In this document: positions 10,940 through 18,918 of the stretch, piece by piece | Position numbering within the stretch: the stretch's first letter is position 1 | Layout of the letters: every line of letters begins with the position of its first letter | Assembly (NCBI RefSeq): GCF_009709555.1 | Contig: NZ_WJBG01000158.1 | Location: forward strand, 1 to 64,000 | Direction of reading: 5' to 3' | Source of the DNA: Streptomyces blattellae | GTDB taxonomy: Bacteria > Actinomycetota > Actinomycetes > Streptomycetales > Streptomycetaceae | Length of the DNA stretch: 64,000 bases | Position numbers and translations under genes: made by a program | Notes under the pieces: generated by a model | What the model saw: only the letters and a program-made list of their open reading frames with translations | Databases searched by the model: none | What the model was told of the DNA's origin: nothing

Positions 10940-11797
10940 GTGATCAACGAACAGGCTCTACTGGAATCGCAGGCCCTGCGCGGCAGCGTGCTCGACCGCA
11001 CGGACGTGCTCGACCGCACGGACGTGCTCGACCGAGTGAAGGTGCTGTCACTGCTGCCGGACGGGATGCATGTGACGACGGCGATGGTGGCGGCGTACTT
11101 CGAGGTGGGGCTCAAGGCCATCGAGTCCCTCGTGCTCGATCATCGAGACGAGATGGCAGCCAGCGGCTACCGCGTTTTGTCAGGTGCAGAACTGACATCC
11201 TTCAAGGAGGTCAGTGGGATTCAGTCGCGCTCTCGAGCCCTCGCGCTGTTTCCCCGCCGAGCCGTCCTCAACGTCGCCATGCTGCTCCGCGACAGCGAAA
11301 CCGCACGTCAGGTGCGTGTGTACCTCCTCGACATGGAGCACCTGGCGCGTACACAGCCTGTGGAAAACTCTGTCCACACAGGCCCAGTGACTCTCGATGA
11401 CCGCATCGACCAGCGCATCGCCCACATCCTGGGCAAGACCGTCGTCCCGATGTTCAACGCTCTGATCGAAACGTCGGGCGAGCACCGCAAGGAGCTGATC
11501 GCCCTGCGGGCGGGAGTCCAGCGCATCGAACGACGGCTCCACCAGCACCACGCCCGGCTGCAGCGGCTCGAAGGGGTACGAGACGACCGGCCTGCCGTGG
11601 GTGTCATGGCTGCCATGGACGCCATGAACGGCCGCACCTTCGAGCGCCACATCGCCAAGCTGCTGCTCCGGGACGGTTGCACCAACGTAGTCGTCCAGGG
11701 CGGCCGCGGGGACCGGGGCGTCGACATCATCGGGCTCACGGCCGACGGGCGACGCCGGTGTGGAGCACCGGGGGAACCGCTGAGGGTTCTGGAGTGA
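10940..11797 (+). pseudogene. Truncated regulator-like protein with broken Mrr-type nuclease domain
   Basis: About 285 aa from GTG 10940, which has GGAAGG at 6-nt spacing. The N-terminal half (HVTTAMVAAYFEV ... RRAVLNVAMLLRDSETARQVRVYLLD) resembles phage-antirepressor-like or DNA-binding modules of actinobacterial proteins. The middle is a helical region, and the C-terminus begins a restriction-endonuclease (Mrr-like) fold with GRTFERHIAKLLLRDG and GRGDRGVDIIGL. The fold then stops: the Gln-x-Lys motif expected to follow GRR is absent, and the frame runs through unrelated residues (GAPGEPLRVLE) to a stop. I infer a deletion or frameshift near 11755, leaving an inactive nuclease. It is not part of the usual pknB neighbourhood, so it is probably acquired DNA. 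Confidence 0.6.
10987..11031 (+). repeat. 18-bp tandem repeat inside the Mrr-type gene
   Basis: The unit GTGCTCGACCGCACGGAC is present twice in full, followed by a partial third copy that diverges. It encodes VLDRTD-VLDRTD-VLDR near the N-terminus. In-frame repeat numbers of this kind often vary between strains. Confidence 0.7.
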
Positions 11798-11814
11798 GCA
11801 CGGCGTGACGCACA

Positions 11815-11853
11815 AGGCCCGAAGTCGCAAGAGTTGGTTGCGGCTTCGGGCCT
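11815..11853. terminator. Hairpin between convergent genes (1)
   Basis: The arm AGGCCCGAAG (11815-11824) pairs with CTTCGGGCCT (11844-11853). Inner bases TCGCAA and TTGCGG also largely pair. It sits between the broken Mrr-type gene and the leftward sortase gene. Confidence 0.7.
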
Positions 11854-11863
11854 CCTTCATGCT

Positions 11864-11898
11864 AGGTGACTGGCCCTCTTTCGGAAGGCCAGTCACCT
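11864..11898. terminator. Hairpin between convergent genes (2)
   Basis: A perfect 12-bp stem: AGGTGACTGGCC (11864-11875) with 11887-11898 around an 11-nt loop. It abuts the stop codon of the leftward class E sortase and probably terminates that operon. Confidence 0.75.
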
Positions 11899-12662
11899 CA
11901 CTGCAACTCCTTCGGCGGCGTCCGCTCCTCGTTCACCTTCTCCACCCGCTCCAACTCGCCCCACACCACATAGCGATACCGGGACGTGAACACCGGCGTG
12001 CAGGTCGTCAGCGTGATGTACTTGCCGGCCTTCTTCTTGCCCGACTCCTTCGGGATGGGCGAGAGGACCTTGACGTTGTACTTCGAGGTCTCGGGCAGGA
12101 CGGCGTAGACCTTGTAGACGTACCAGTTGTCCTTCGTCTCGAAGACGATCGGGTCGCCCTTGTCGATCTTGTCGATGTTGTGGAACTTGGCGCCGTGGCC
12201 GTCGCGGTGCGCGGCGAGGCTGAAGTTGCCGTTCTTGTCACTGGTGGGGAGGGCGGCCTTGACGGGGTCGACGTAGTAGCCGGCGACGCCATCGTTGAGG
12301 ACGCTGGAGGATGTGCCCTTCTCGACAAGGATCTCGCCCTTGCTCATCGCGGGGACATGCAGGAAGCCGATGCCGTTCTTGCTGTCGAAGGCGACGGAGC
12401 CGGAGTCGTCGTCGCGGGCCCAGGTGTCGCGGACCCTGTCGGCCTGCTTTTCGGCCTCCCGGTCCGCGATGACGTTCGTCCACCACAGCGAGTAGACGAC
12501 GAACAGGCCGAGCACCAGGCCCGCCGTGATGAGGAGTTCGCCGAAGACACTGACCGCCATGGCGATCCGCCCGGGGCCACGGCGGCGCGGGGCGGGCGCG
12601 GATTCGGGCGCGTCGGTGCGCTCTGCGTGCTCGGTGTCGTCAGTGGTCGCTGCCACGTTCAT
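11898..12662 (-). CDS. Class E sortase (first of three)
   Basis: Membrane-anchored cysteine transpeptidase of 254 aa that would attach LAXTG-type surface proteins to peptidoglycan. It has a charged cytosolic tail (1-32), one transmembrane segment (about 36-58) and a sortase domain with catalytic His152 (AAHRDGHG), Cys221 in TLTTC and Arg228/Arg230 in SRYRYVVW. It is the last gene of a leftward block of sortases. Class E sortases SrtE1 and SrtE2 of S. coelicolor attach chaplins and support aerial growth; membership of this gene in that pair is inferred, not shown. Confidence 0.92.
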   Translation of the reverse strand: MNVAATTDDTEHAERTDAPESAPAPRRRGPGRIAMAVSVFGELLITAGLVLGLFVVYSLWWTNVIADREAEKQADRVRDTWARDDDSGSVAFDSKNGIGFLHVPAMSKGEILVEKGTSSSVLNDGVAGYYVDPVKAALPTSDKNGNFSLAAHRDGHGAKFHNIDKIDKGDPIVFETKDNWYVYKVYAVLPETSKYNVKVLSPIPKESGKKKAGKYITLTTCTPVFTSRYRYVVWGELERVEKVNEERTPPKELQ

Positions 12663-12668
12663 CCGCCC

Positions 12669-14045
12669 TTACGAGACGAGCGCATCCGGCTTCCCCTTGC
12701 TGCGCGGCCGTTCCTCGACCATCTTGCCCCAGACGATCATCCGGTACTTACTGGTGAACTCCGGCGTGCAGGTCGTCAGCGTGATGTACCGGCCGGGCCC
12801 GGTGAAACCGGCGGCCTTGGGCACGGGATCGAGCACGCTCACGTTGCTCGGCGAGGTCACCGGCAGGATCGACTCCATCTTGTAGACGTAGTACGCGTCC
12901 TGCGTCTCGACGACGATCGGATCGCCCGGCTCAAGCTTGTTGATGTACCGGAACGGCTCACCATGCGTGTTGCGATGCCCCGCCAGCCCGAAGTTGCCGG
13001 TCTTCGCACTGGGCATCGCCGTCTTCAGCGCGCCCTCGCCGTAGTGGCCGACCATCCCCTTGTCGAGCACCTTCTCGTTGCTGACGCCCTCGGCTATCGG
13101 CACCACCACGTCCAGCTTCGGCATGTACAGGAGGGCGAAACCCTGCCCCGGCTCGAAGGTCCCCGGAGCGCGCTTCCCGCTCGCCCAGTCCTCCTGGAGG
13201 TCGCTCGCCGCCTTCCCGGCCTGCGCATGCGCCCGGACGTTCGTCCACCACAGCTGGTAGGTGACGAACAGCAGCATCAGCACACCGGTGGTGATGAACA
13301 CCTCACCGATCGCCCGGCTGGCCATGACACCGGCGCTCGGCTTGTTCGCCCGCGCCCGCCGACGAGCCTCCACGCGCGACAGCGGCCGGTCGTCCGCCGC
13401 CTCGGCCGGAGATGCCCCCTCCTGCGTCTCCCGAGCTCCGCCATGCCGCCCGTGACGGCGCTTGGCTGCCTTTCTGCGGGCCGCTCGGCCGCCCGGGGCG
13501 GGTTCGGTGGCCGACGCGGCGGAGGACGCGTCAGAAGCCGATATGGCCTCGCCGTCGCCGACTGCGGGAGGCGGATCGGGTATCCGCAGCGCGACGGTCT
13601 CCTCGTCGACGGGAGGCAGGAAGGGCTCACCGCCGGACAGTATGGAAGCGTCGTCCACGGGGGTTTGGTACGAGGCGTTGTCGACGGGCGTGCGATACGG
13701 GGCGTCACCGCCAGGCGTGCGATACGCGGCGTCGTCGGCAGAACGCCGGTACGACGACGGTGTGTACGGCTCCTGCGCCGCGTAGGCATGCGCCTCCTGC
13801 GCCGCGTACGCCTGCGTGTCCTCCACCCCGTACGCCCGCGGCTTCCGGCCGTACCCCTCCCGCACTCCTTGGCCGTACGCCCCCTGCCCGCCCTGCCGGT
13901 CCTGCTGGTCCTGCCGGTTCTCTCCCTGCCAGTCCTCGAACGCGCCTGGCGCCCCGTACGGCTGCTCTCCGTACGAGGTCCCCTGGTCGCCGGCGTCGCC
14001 GTAGGCTGCCGCGCCGGACTCGCGCTCGGGACGCAGGGCGGTCAC
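12669..14045 (-). CDS. Class E sortase with long disordered N-terminus (second of three)
   Basis: 458 aa. The first ~220 residues are cytosolic, low-complexity and rich in Gln, Tyr, Gly and Ala, with imperfect repeats of YRTPVDNASYQTPVDD type and QAYAAQE units. A membrane segment follows (GEVFITTGVLMLLFVTYQLWW), then the sortase domain with catalytic His in GLAGHRNTHG, Cys in TLTTCTPEF and Arg in SKYRMIVW. The start GTG 14045 overlaps the stop of the upstream amidotransferase gene (GTGA), which rules out the longer open frame. The intergenic gap to the next sortase is only 6 bp. Confidence 0.9.
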   Translation of the reverse strand: MTALRPERESGAAAYGDAGDQGTSYGEQPYGAPGAFEDWQGENRQDQQDRQGGQGAYGQGVREGYGRKPRAYGVEDTQAYAAQEAHAYAAQEPYTPSSYRRSADDAAYRTPGGDAPYRTPVDNASYQTPVDDASILSGGEPFLPPVDEETVALRIPDPPPAVGDGEAISASDASSAASATEPAPGGRAARRKAAKRRHGRHGGARETQEGASPAEAADDRPLSRVEARRRARANKPSAGVMASRAIGEVFITTGVLMLLFVTYQLWWTNVRAHAQAGKAASDLQEDWASGKRAPGTFEPGQGFALLYMPKLDVVVPIAEGVSNEKVLDKGMVGHYGEGALKTAMPSAKTGNFGLAGHRNTHGEPFRYINKLEPGDPIVVETQDAYYVYKMESILPVTSPSNVSVLDPVPKAAGFTGPGRYITLTTCTPEFTSKYRMIVWGKMVEERPRSKGKPDALVS

Positions 14046-14680
14046 GCCGAGGCCCTGCCCACCACCGGGGCGAGCCCCGACGACCTCGCCACGGCACCCT
14101 GGTCGCCGCACTCCACCAGCCAGTTGGCCAGCATCCGGTGACCGTGCTCGGTCAGCACCGACTCGGGGTGGAACTGCACGCCCTCGACCGGGAGTTCGCG
14201 GTGACGCAGGCCCATGATGATCCCGTCGTGCGTACGGGCGGTGACTTCGAGCTCGGCCGGGACCGTCTCGGGCTCCGCCGCCAGGGAGTGATAGCGGGTC
14301 GCCGTGAAGGGCGTCGGCAGACCCGCGAAGACGCCCTTGCCCTGATGCTCGACCAGCGAGGTCTTGCCGTGCAGCAACTCGGGCGCACGGTCCACGACAC
14401 CGCCGTACGCCACCTGCATCGACTGCATGCCGAGGCAGACGCCGAAGACGGGCACCCCGGTGGCGGCGCAGTGCCGGACCATGTCCACACAGACCCCGGC
14501 CTGCTCCGGCGTACCCGGGCCCGGCGACAGCAGCACCCCGGCGAAGCCGTCCTGGGCGTGCGCCGTCGACACCTCGTCGTTGCGCAGAACCTCGCACTCG
14601 GCACCCAGCTGGTACAGGTACTGGACCAGGTTGAAGACGAAGCTGTCGTAGTTGTCGACGACGAGAATGCGCGCGCTCAC
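14042..14680 (-). CDS. pabA: Glutamine amidotransferase, PabA/TrpG type
   Basis: 212-aa class I glutamine amidotransferase supplying ammonia for aminodeoxychorismate or anthranilate synthase. Motifs include the N-terminal VDNYDSFVFNLVQYL, the LLSPGPGTP loop, the nucleophile region GVCLGMQ and the C-terminal EGVQFHPES with catalytic His and Glu. No component I gene is adjacent, which favours the folate (PabA) role shared with a distant PabB, but TrpG cannot be excluded. It starts at GTG 14680, overlapping the stop of the small membrane gene, and overlaps the next sortase, so translation through the block is coupled. Embedding among sortase genes is odd but conserved in Streptomyces as far as I recall. 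Confidence 0.9.
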   Translation of the reverse strand: MSARILVVDNYDSFVFNLVQYLYQLGAECEVLRNDEVSTAHAQDGFAGVLLSPGPGTPEQAGVCVDMVRHCAATGVPVFGVCLGMQSMQVAYGGVVDRAPELLHGKTSLVEHQGKGVFAGLPTPFTATRYHSLAAEPETVPAELEVTARTHDGIIMGLRHRELPVEGVQFHPESVLTEHGHRMLANWLVECGDQGAVARSSGLAPVVGRASA

Positions 14681-14838
14681 TGGTTGTCCACCGTCACATC
14701 GTTGAAGGGAAGCAGCGGTTCGGCCCACGGGAAGACGTACTGGAAGAGGACGTAGACCACGGCCACGACCAGCATGAGCGAGAGCAGCGCCTTCACCCAT
14801 GCGTTCCCCGGCAGATGCCGCCAGATCCAGCCGTACAT
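14677..14838 (-). CDS. Small single-pass membrane protein, 53 aa
   Basis: A short gene (ATG 14838) whose product has one central hydrophobic helix (ALLSLMLVVAVVYVLFQYVF), an aromatic N-terminus (MYGWIWRHLPGNAW) and an acidic C-terminal tail. It overlaps the pabA-type start by 4 bp (GTGA), supporting real translation. Function is unknown; position between a sortase and an amidotransferase suggests a membrane accessory, but this is only context. Confidence 0.75.
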   Translation of the reverse strand: MYGWIWRHLPGNAWVKALLSLMLVVAVVYVLFQYVFPWAEPLLPFNDVTVDNQ

Positions 14839-14891
14839 GCCGTCCCTTCCGTCGCACCACGGCCCCAGACTCACGCCGTACCCGCACCAGA

Positions 14892-15584
14892 CTAACGGCG
14901 CAGGGCCTCTGGTTTCCCGGCCTCCACAGGCTGGGTGGAGTCGAGATGCGCCCAGACGATCAGCCGGTGGCTGTGTCCCCACTCCGGTTCGCAGGTGGTC
15001 AGCGTGAGATAGCGGCCCGCACGCGTGTATCCCGATTTACGCGGCACAGGATCGATCACCTCAACGTCTGTGGGCACGGTTTTGTAGGGCCCTTTGTCGA
15101 TCCTGTACGTGAACCACGTCGCCCCGTCCGTCAGCACCACCGCATCCCCCGGCCTCAGCTTTGGGAAGTCCTTGAACGGGTCTCCGTACGTGCGCCGATG
15201 CCCGGCAACCGAGAAGTTGCCCTTCTGCCCGAGCTGGGCGGTCCGCGCGTAGTGGCCGAGGCCCTTCTTGAGGGTGTCGGTGGCGGTGCCCTCCAGCACG
15301 GGCTTGTTCCACGTGAAACCAAGACGCGGGATGTACATGATCGCGAAAGCCTCGCCGCTCTCGTACGGCGCCGGCTCAGCGGGCGCGGCTGAAGCGCCGG
15401 GCGCCGTCGTCGGCGCGGACCGTACAGCACCGCGCGCCCACTGTTCCTCAAGCTGGTCGATCTGCTCGCCCATGTCGTTGTCGGCCTTCACGCCGGTCCA
15501 GAACAGCACATAGCCGACGAACAGGACTATCAAGGTGCCTACGGTGATACAGAGCTCGCTGACGGTCCTGACGACGACACGCAC
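14892..15584 (-). CDS. Class E sortase (third of three)
   Basis: 230-aa sortase with an N-terminal membrane helix at about residues 7-31 (VSELCITVGTLIVLFVGYVLFW), a short Ala/Pro-rich spacer, and a catalytic domain with His in VAGHRRTYG, Cys in TLTTCEPEW and Arg in HRLIVW. It begins at a GTG 19 bp after the stop of the DUF881 gene and heads the sortase block. Three class E sortases in one block suggests division of labour over substrates. No LAXTG substrate gene is visible next to them. Confidence 0.92.
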   Translation of the reverse strand: MRVVVRTVSELCITVGTLIVLFVGYVLFWTGVKADNDMGEQIDQLEEQWARGAVRSAPTTAPGASAAPAEPAPYESGEAFAIMYIPRLGFTWNKPVLEGTATDTLKKGLGHYARTAQLGQKGNFSVAGHRRTYGDPFKDFPKLRPGDAVVLTDGATWFTYRIDKGPYKTVPTDVEVIDPVPRKSGYTRAGRYLTLTTCEPEWGHSHRLIVWAHLDSTQPVEAGKPEALRR

Positions 15585-15603
15585 CGGCAGCTCCTGAACG
15601 GAC

Positions 15604-16383
15604 TCACTCCACGGGCTGGGCGTACTGCAGATCCACTGTGCCCGAGTAACCCGGCAGAGTCACCGGCCCGTTCTCCTCGACTTTCCAGCCGAGCCCGTAG
15701 ACGTCGACGTACACCATGTAGTTCTGGATCGCCGCAGACGCGGTGAGCGCCTTCTGCAGCTCCTCCGGGTCCCCGACCGCCGTGATCTTGTACGGCGGCG
15801 AGTAGACGCGGCCCTGAAGGATCAGGGTGTTGCCCACACACCGCACGGCGCTGGTGGAGATCAGCCGCTGGTCCATGACCTTGATGCCCTTGGCACCGCC
15901 CTGCCAGAGCGCGTTCACCACGGCCTGGAGGTCCTGCTGGTGGATGACCAGGTAGTCGGGCTCCGGCTCGGGGTAGCCGGGGAGCTTGGCGGTGGCGTCC
16001 GGCGGAGCGTCATTGAGGGTGACCGTGATCGCCTCACCGGTGAGCTTCTGGGTGCCCGCGTTCTTCTCCAGGCCCGCCAGCTTGTCGTCCTCGGCCTTGC
16101 TGCCGCCGTCGTCCCGCCCGGCGAGCGCGTCGATGTCGTCCCGCAGGCCCGCGTTGGACTCGTCGAGCTCGCCGTTGTTGTGACTGCGCTCCTGAATCAG
16201 GTCGGACAGCCTCAGCAAGGAGTCATCCGTACGGATGTTGGTGCCTTTGGCAGTATTGAAACTGGTGAAGAAGATGAGCCCCGCGAGAGCGAAGACGCCC
16301 GCCGTGAGCACCCGCACGGGCCGGAAACGGCGTTCGCGGGCAGGACTGGATCCTGTCCCGGGGGAGTCGGCAGAATTGCTCAA
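15604..16383 (-). CDS. DUF881 family membrane-anchored protein
   Basis: 259 aa, N-terminal transmembrane segment (about 25-45, VLTAGVFALAGLIFFTS), a coiled-coil stretch (about 55-110) and a C-terminal DUF881 domain with VVNALWQGGAKGIKVMDQRLI and YSPPYKITAVGD. DUF881 proteins are found beside division genes in Firmicutes (YlxW/YlxX) and actinobacteria; a role in cell envelope or division is inferred. It appears to start with TTG 16383, preceded by AAGGG at 5 nt. It is divergent from crgA across a 142-bp promoter region. Confidence 0.85.
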   Translation of the reverse strand: MSNSADSPGTGSSPARERRFRPVRVLTAGVFALAGLIFFTSFNTAKGTNIRTDDSLLRLSDLIQERSHNNGELDESNAGLRDDIDALAGRDDGGSKAEDDKLAGLEKNAGTQKLTGEAITVTLNDAPPDATAKLPGYPEPEPDYLVIHQQDLQAVVNALWQGGAKGIKVMDQRLISTSAVRCVGNTLILQGRVYSPPYKITAVGDPEELQKALTASAAIQNYMVYVDVYGLGWKVEENGPVTLPGYSGTVDLQYAQPVE

Positions 16384-16525
16384 CGTACCCTTATCTCCTT
16401 CGGCACCGCGGAAGCACTACGCTAACGGACGCCCGGGGGAGCGCTAAGAGTCCCCTTGTACGCTGCCCCGGAGCCCACCCCAGTTCCCTGCGCGGCCACG
16501 CAGCGCATCGACAGGAGAGACCCTC

Positions 16526-16780
16526 GTGCCGAAGTCACGTATCCGCAAGAAGGCCGACTACACGCCGCCTCCGGCGAAGCAGGCGACCGCCCTCAACCTC
16601 AACAGCCGTGCCTGGGTCGCGCCCGTCATGCTGGGCATGTTCCTCCTCGGCCTGGCATGGATCGTCCTGTTCTACGTCACCGACGGCTCACTGCCCATCG
16701 ACGGTCTGGACAACTGGAACATCGTCGTGGGCTTCGGCTTCATCGCCGCCGGATTCGGTGTCTCGACCCAGTGGAAGTAG
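16526..16780 (+). CDS. crgA: Cell division protein CrgA
   Basis: 84-aa two-helix membrane protein that binds division proteins and restrains FtsZ ring formation during aerial growth in Streptomyces. It shows the family layout: basic N-terminus PKSRIRKKADYTPPP, helix one (about 33-52, VMLGMFLLGLAWIVLFYV), a GLDNWN loop, helix two (about 65-80) and a terminal TQWK. It starts at GTG 16526 after GGAGAG. Full-length compared with the family. Confidence 0.96.
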   Translation: MPKSRIRKKADYTPPPAKQATALNLNSRAWVAPVMLGMFLLGLAWIVLFYVTDGSLPIDGLDNWNIVVGFGFIAAGFGVSTQWK

Positions 16781-17051
16781 CGGCCACAGGCCGGTGAACA
16801 CAGCTCTGCCCAGGGCTATCCGGTGAGTTATCCACAGCTTGTAAAGATTTCCACACGCCGCCTGGGGATAAAGAACGACGATCTGTGGATAACCCACCGA
16901 GCGTTGACGCCGGTACGACTGTCGCACGACAGATTCGGAAACATGTTCGCCCCCTGCCTGACCTGCGGAAACAAAGGTCAGGAACAGGGGGCACACCTGT
17001 TCCCGCACAGCGTGCACAAGATCCGCCACATGCTGTGGACAATGCTGGGGA
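16781..17051. promoter_or_regulatory. DnaA-box cluster between crgA and the rhomboid gene
   Basis: This 270-bp non-coding stretch contains TTATCCACA at 16828-16836, the same nonamer reversed at 16884-16892, and a reversed TTGTCCACA at 17034-17042. All three match DnaA-box consensus forms perfectly. I recall a described DnaA-box cluster (H69) near the S. coelicolor origin that influences replication; this may be the same locus, but I could not check. Otherwise no gene is seen here. Confidence 0.75.
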
Positions 17052-17954
17052 TCACGTGAGCTGGGCTGTCCTCAACAGAGTCACTCCGACGATCACGGCC
17101 AGGAGCAGCACACAGCTGCCGTACTGGATGAGATTCCGCCGCTCCCTCGGGGCGTGGACCATGGCATAGCCGATCAGCAGGCCGCCGACAAGTCCGCCGA
17201 TGTGGGCCTGCCAGGCGATGTTGCTCCACCCGAAGGTAAAGATCAGGTTGATCACCAGGAGGGCGATGATCGGCCGCATGTCGTAGTTCAGGCGGCGGAC
17301 GAGGACGGCGGTGGCGCCGAAGAGGCCGAAGATGGCTCCGGATGCGCCGAGCGAGGCTGTGGTCGGAGATTCGATCAGGTAGGTCAGGGCGCTGCCCGAC
17401 AGTCCGGAGATCAGGTAGAGGGAGATGTAGCGGGCCCGGCCGAGGGCGGCTTCGAGGGGGCCGCCGAGCCACCACAGGCTGAGCATGTTGAAGGCGATGT
17501 GCCAGACGGCCTCGTGCGTGAACATCGCGGTGAACATGCGGTACCACTCGCCCTCGGCGACGCCTTCGGTGGGCGTGAAGGGGGCGGGGGGCCATTCGCC
17601 GATGAGGACGAGGTCGTTCAGGAGCGACGACGATGACTGGACCGCGATGAAGACCGCGAGGTTGATCCCGATGAGGATCTTGGTGAGGAGTCGGGGGTCG
17701 GCGGTGACGGTGCCGCCGGCGATGGTGCGGGGCCGGGATGCGGTGGGCGAGACGCCGGTGCCGGTGCCTTCACGGACGCAGTGGGGGCATTGGAAGCCGA
17801 CGGCGGCGCTGACCATGCACTCGGGGCAGATGGGGCGATCGCAGCGGGTGCAGCGCACGCCGGTCTCGCGGTCCGGGTGCCGGTAGCAGACGGGTGCGCT
17901 CTGGGCGGGCCCCTGGTTTTCCGGGCCCTGTGGGCTGCCTGGCGCCTGGTCCAT
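17052..17954 (-). CDS. Rhomboid family intramembrane serine protease with zinc-ribbon N-terminus
   Basis: 300-aa protease that cleaves membrane helices. A cytosolic N-terminus carries a cysteine-rich zinc-ribbon (CxRHPD ... CTRCDRPICPEC ... CPHC, about residues 23-60). Six or so hydrophobic segments follow, with the catalytic serine in GASGAIFG, the HIGGLVGG histidine motif and the conserved HEAVWHIAFNM segment. Starts at ATG 17954. It is downstream of the cyclophilin gene but separated by a terminator, so probably independently transcribed. Substrate unknown. Confidence 0.92.
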   Translation of the reverse strand: MDQAPGSPQGPENQGPAQSAPVCYRHPDRETGVRCTRCDRPICPECMVSAAVGFQCPHCVREGTGTGVSPTASRPRTIAGGTVTADPRLLTKILIGINLAVFIAVQSSSSLLNDLVLIGEWPPAPFTPTEGVAEGEWYRMFTAMFTHEAVWHIAFNMLSLWWLGGPLEAALGRARYISLYLISGLSGSALTYLIESPTTASLGASGAIFGLFGATAVLVRRLNYDMRPIIALLVINLIFTFGWSNIAWQAHIGGLVGGLLIGYAMVHAPRERRNLIQYGSCVLLLAVIVGVTLLRTAQLT

Positions 17955-17983
17955 GAGATCCCCTCGTGGTCGTACGCAGATGA

Positions 17984-18019
17984 ACCGCCCCGCCCATCCT
18001 TACGGATGAGCGGGGCGTT
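17984..18019 (-). terminator. Terminator of the cyclophilin gene
   Basis: On the minus strand AACGCCCCGCTCATCC pairs with GGATGGGCGGGGCGGTT-like bases around a 4-nt loop (18000-18003), with one wobble pair. It lies between the leftward cyclophilin and rhomboid genes. Confidence 0.8.
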
Positions 18020-18065
18020 TGGTTCCCTGTGGGAGGTACCGGGCCCTTCGGGCCGGGAGTGTGTC

Positions 18066-18599
18066 CTAGCCTTCGCGGGTCTCGACGACGACCGACTCGA
18101 TGACGACGTCGTTGAGCGGGCGGTCGGTGCGCGGGTTGGTCTGCGTCGACACGATGGCGTCGATGACCTTCTGGCTCGCGCCGTCGGTGACCTCACCGAA
18201 GATGGTGTGCTTGCGGTTCAGCCAGGTCGTCGGGGCGACCGTGATGAAGAACTGCGAGCCGTTGGTGCCCGGACCGGCGTTGGCCATGGCCAGGAGGTAG
18301 GGCTTGTCGAAGGAGAGGTCCGGGTGGAACTCGTCCTCGAACTGGTAGCCGGGACCGCCGGTGCCGTTGCCCAGCGGGTCACCGCCCTGGATCATGAAGC
18401 CGCTGATCACCCGGTGGAAGACCGTGCCGTCGTAGAGCTTGTTGGTGGACCGCTCGCCGGTGGCGGGGTTGGTCCACTCACGCTCGCCCTTGGCGAGCTC
18501 GACAAAGTTCCGGACCGTCTTGGGGGCGTGGTTCGGCAGGAGCCGGACTTCGATGTCGCCGTTGTTGGTCTTCAGGGTGGCGTAGAGCTGCTCAGCCAC
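18066..18599 (-). CDS. ppiA: Peptidyl-prolyl cis-trans isomerase, cyclophilin type
   Basis: 177-aa cytosolic folding catalyst. The cyclophilin signature is clear: FHRVISGFMIQGGDP, the GTGGPGYQFEDEF loop, NAGPGTNGSQFFIT and HTIFGEV. Active-site Arg (FHRV), Phe/Met/Gln (SQFFI) and His (KHTIFG) residues are present. GTG 18599 is chosen because GGAAGG precedes it and homologues begin here; the frame is open upstream without conserved content. No signal peptide. Located between the rhomboid gene and a divergent DUF5324-type gene. Confidence 0.93.
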   Translation of the reverse strand: MAEQLYATLKTNNGDIEVRLLPNHAPKTVRNFVELAKGEREWTNPATGERSTNKLYDGTVFHRVISGFMIQGGDPLGNGTGGPGYQFEDEFHPDLSFDKPYLLAMANAGPGTNGSQFFITVAPTTWLNRKHTIFGEVTDGASQKVIDAIVSTQTNPRTDRPLNDVVIESVVVETREG

Positions 18600-18918
18600 G
18601 ATCTGCCTTCCGTTGTCTTCCTGTGATCCCCTGATCCTCGCACGGTCGGCGCCGTACGTCGCCCGCCGCCCGGTTCCGGACCGGTTTGCCTGCGTGTCGC
18701 TTGCGAGAAATCCGGGCGACTGGGCCTGGGCCGGGGGCGCGAAGCGACGATCCGTGGCATTGTCGACGACAAGCTCCTGTTGCCCCGTATTCATCCGCTA
18801 TTGCACTTGAGCCATGACCCGGATGCCCGCCCTCACATGCCCCGGGGCTCCTCGGCAGGCATGATCCGTAAAAGGGTGGATAGCCGAAATACCGTACGCC
18901 ACCGAGGAGGAGGATCCC

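Noticed and set aside
12669..14597. 642-codon version of the second sortase
   Set aside because: The extra N-terminal part overlaps the PabA/TrpG-type gene; the GTGA junction at 14042-14045 gives the natural start.
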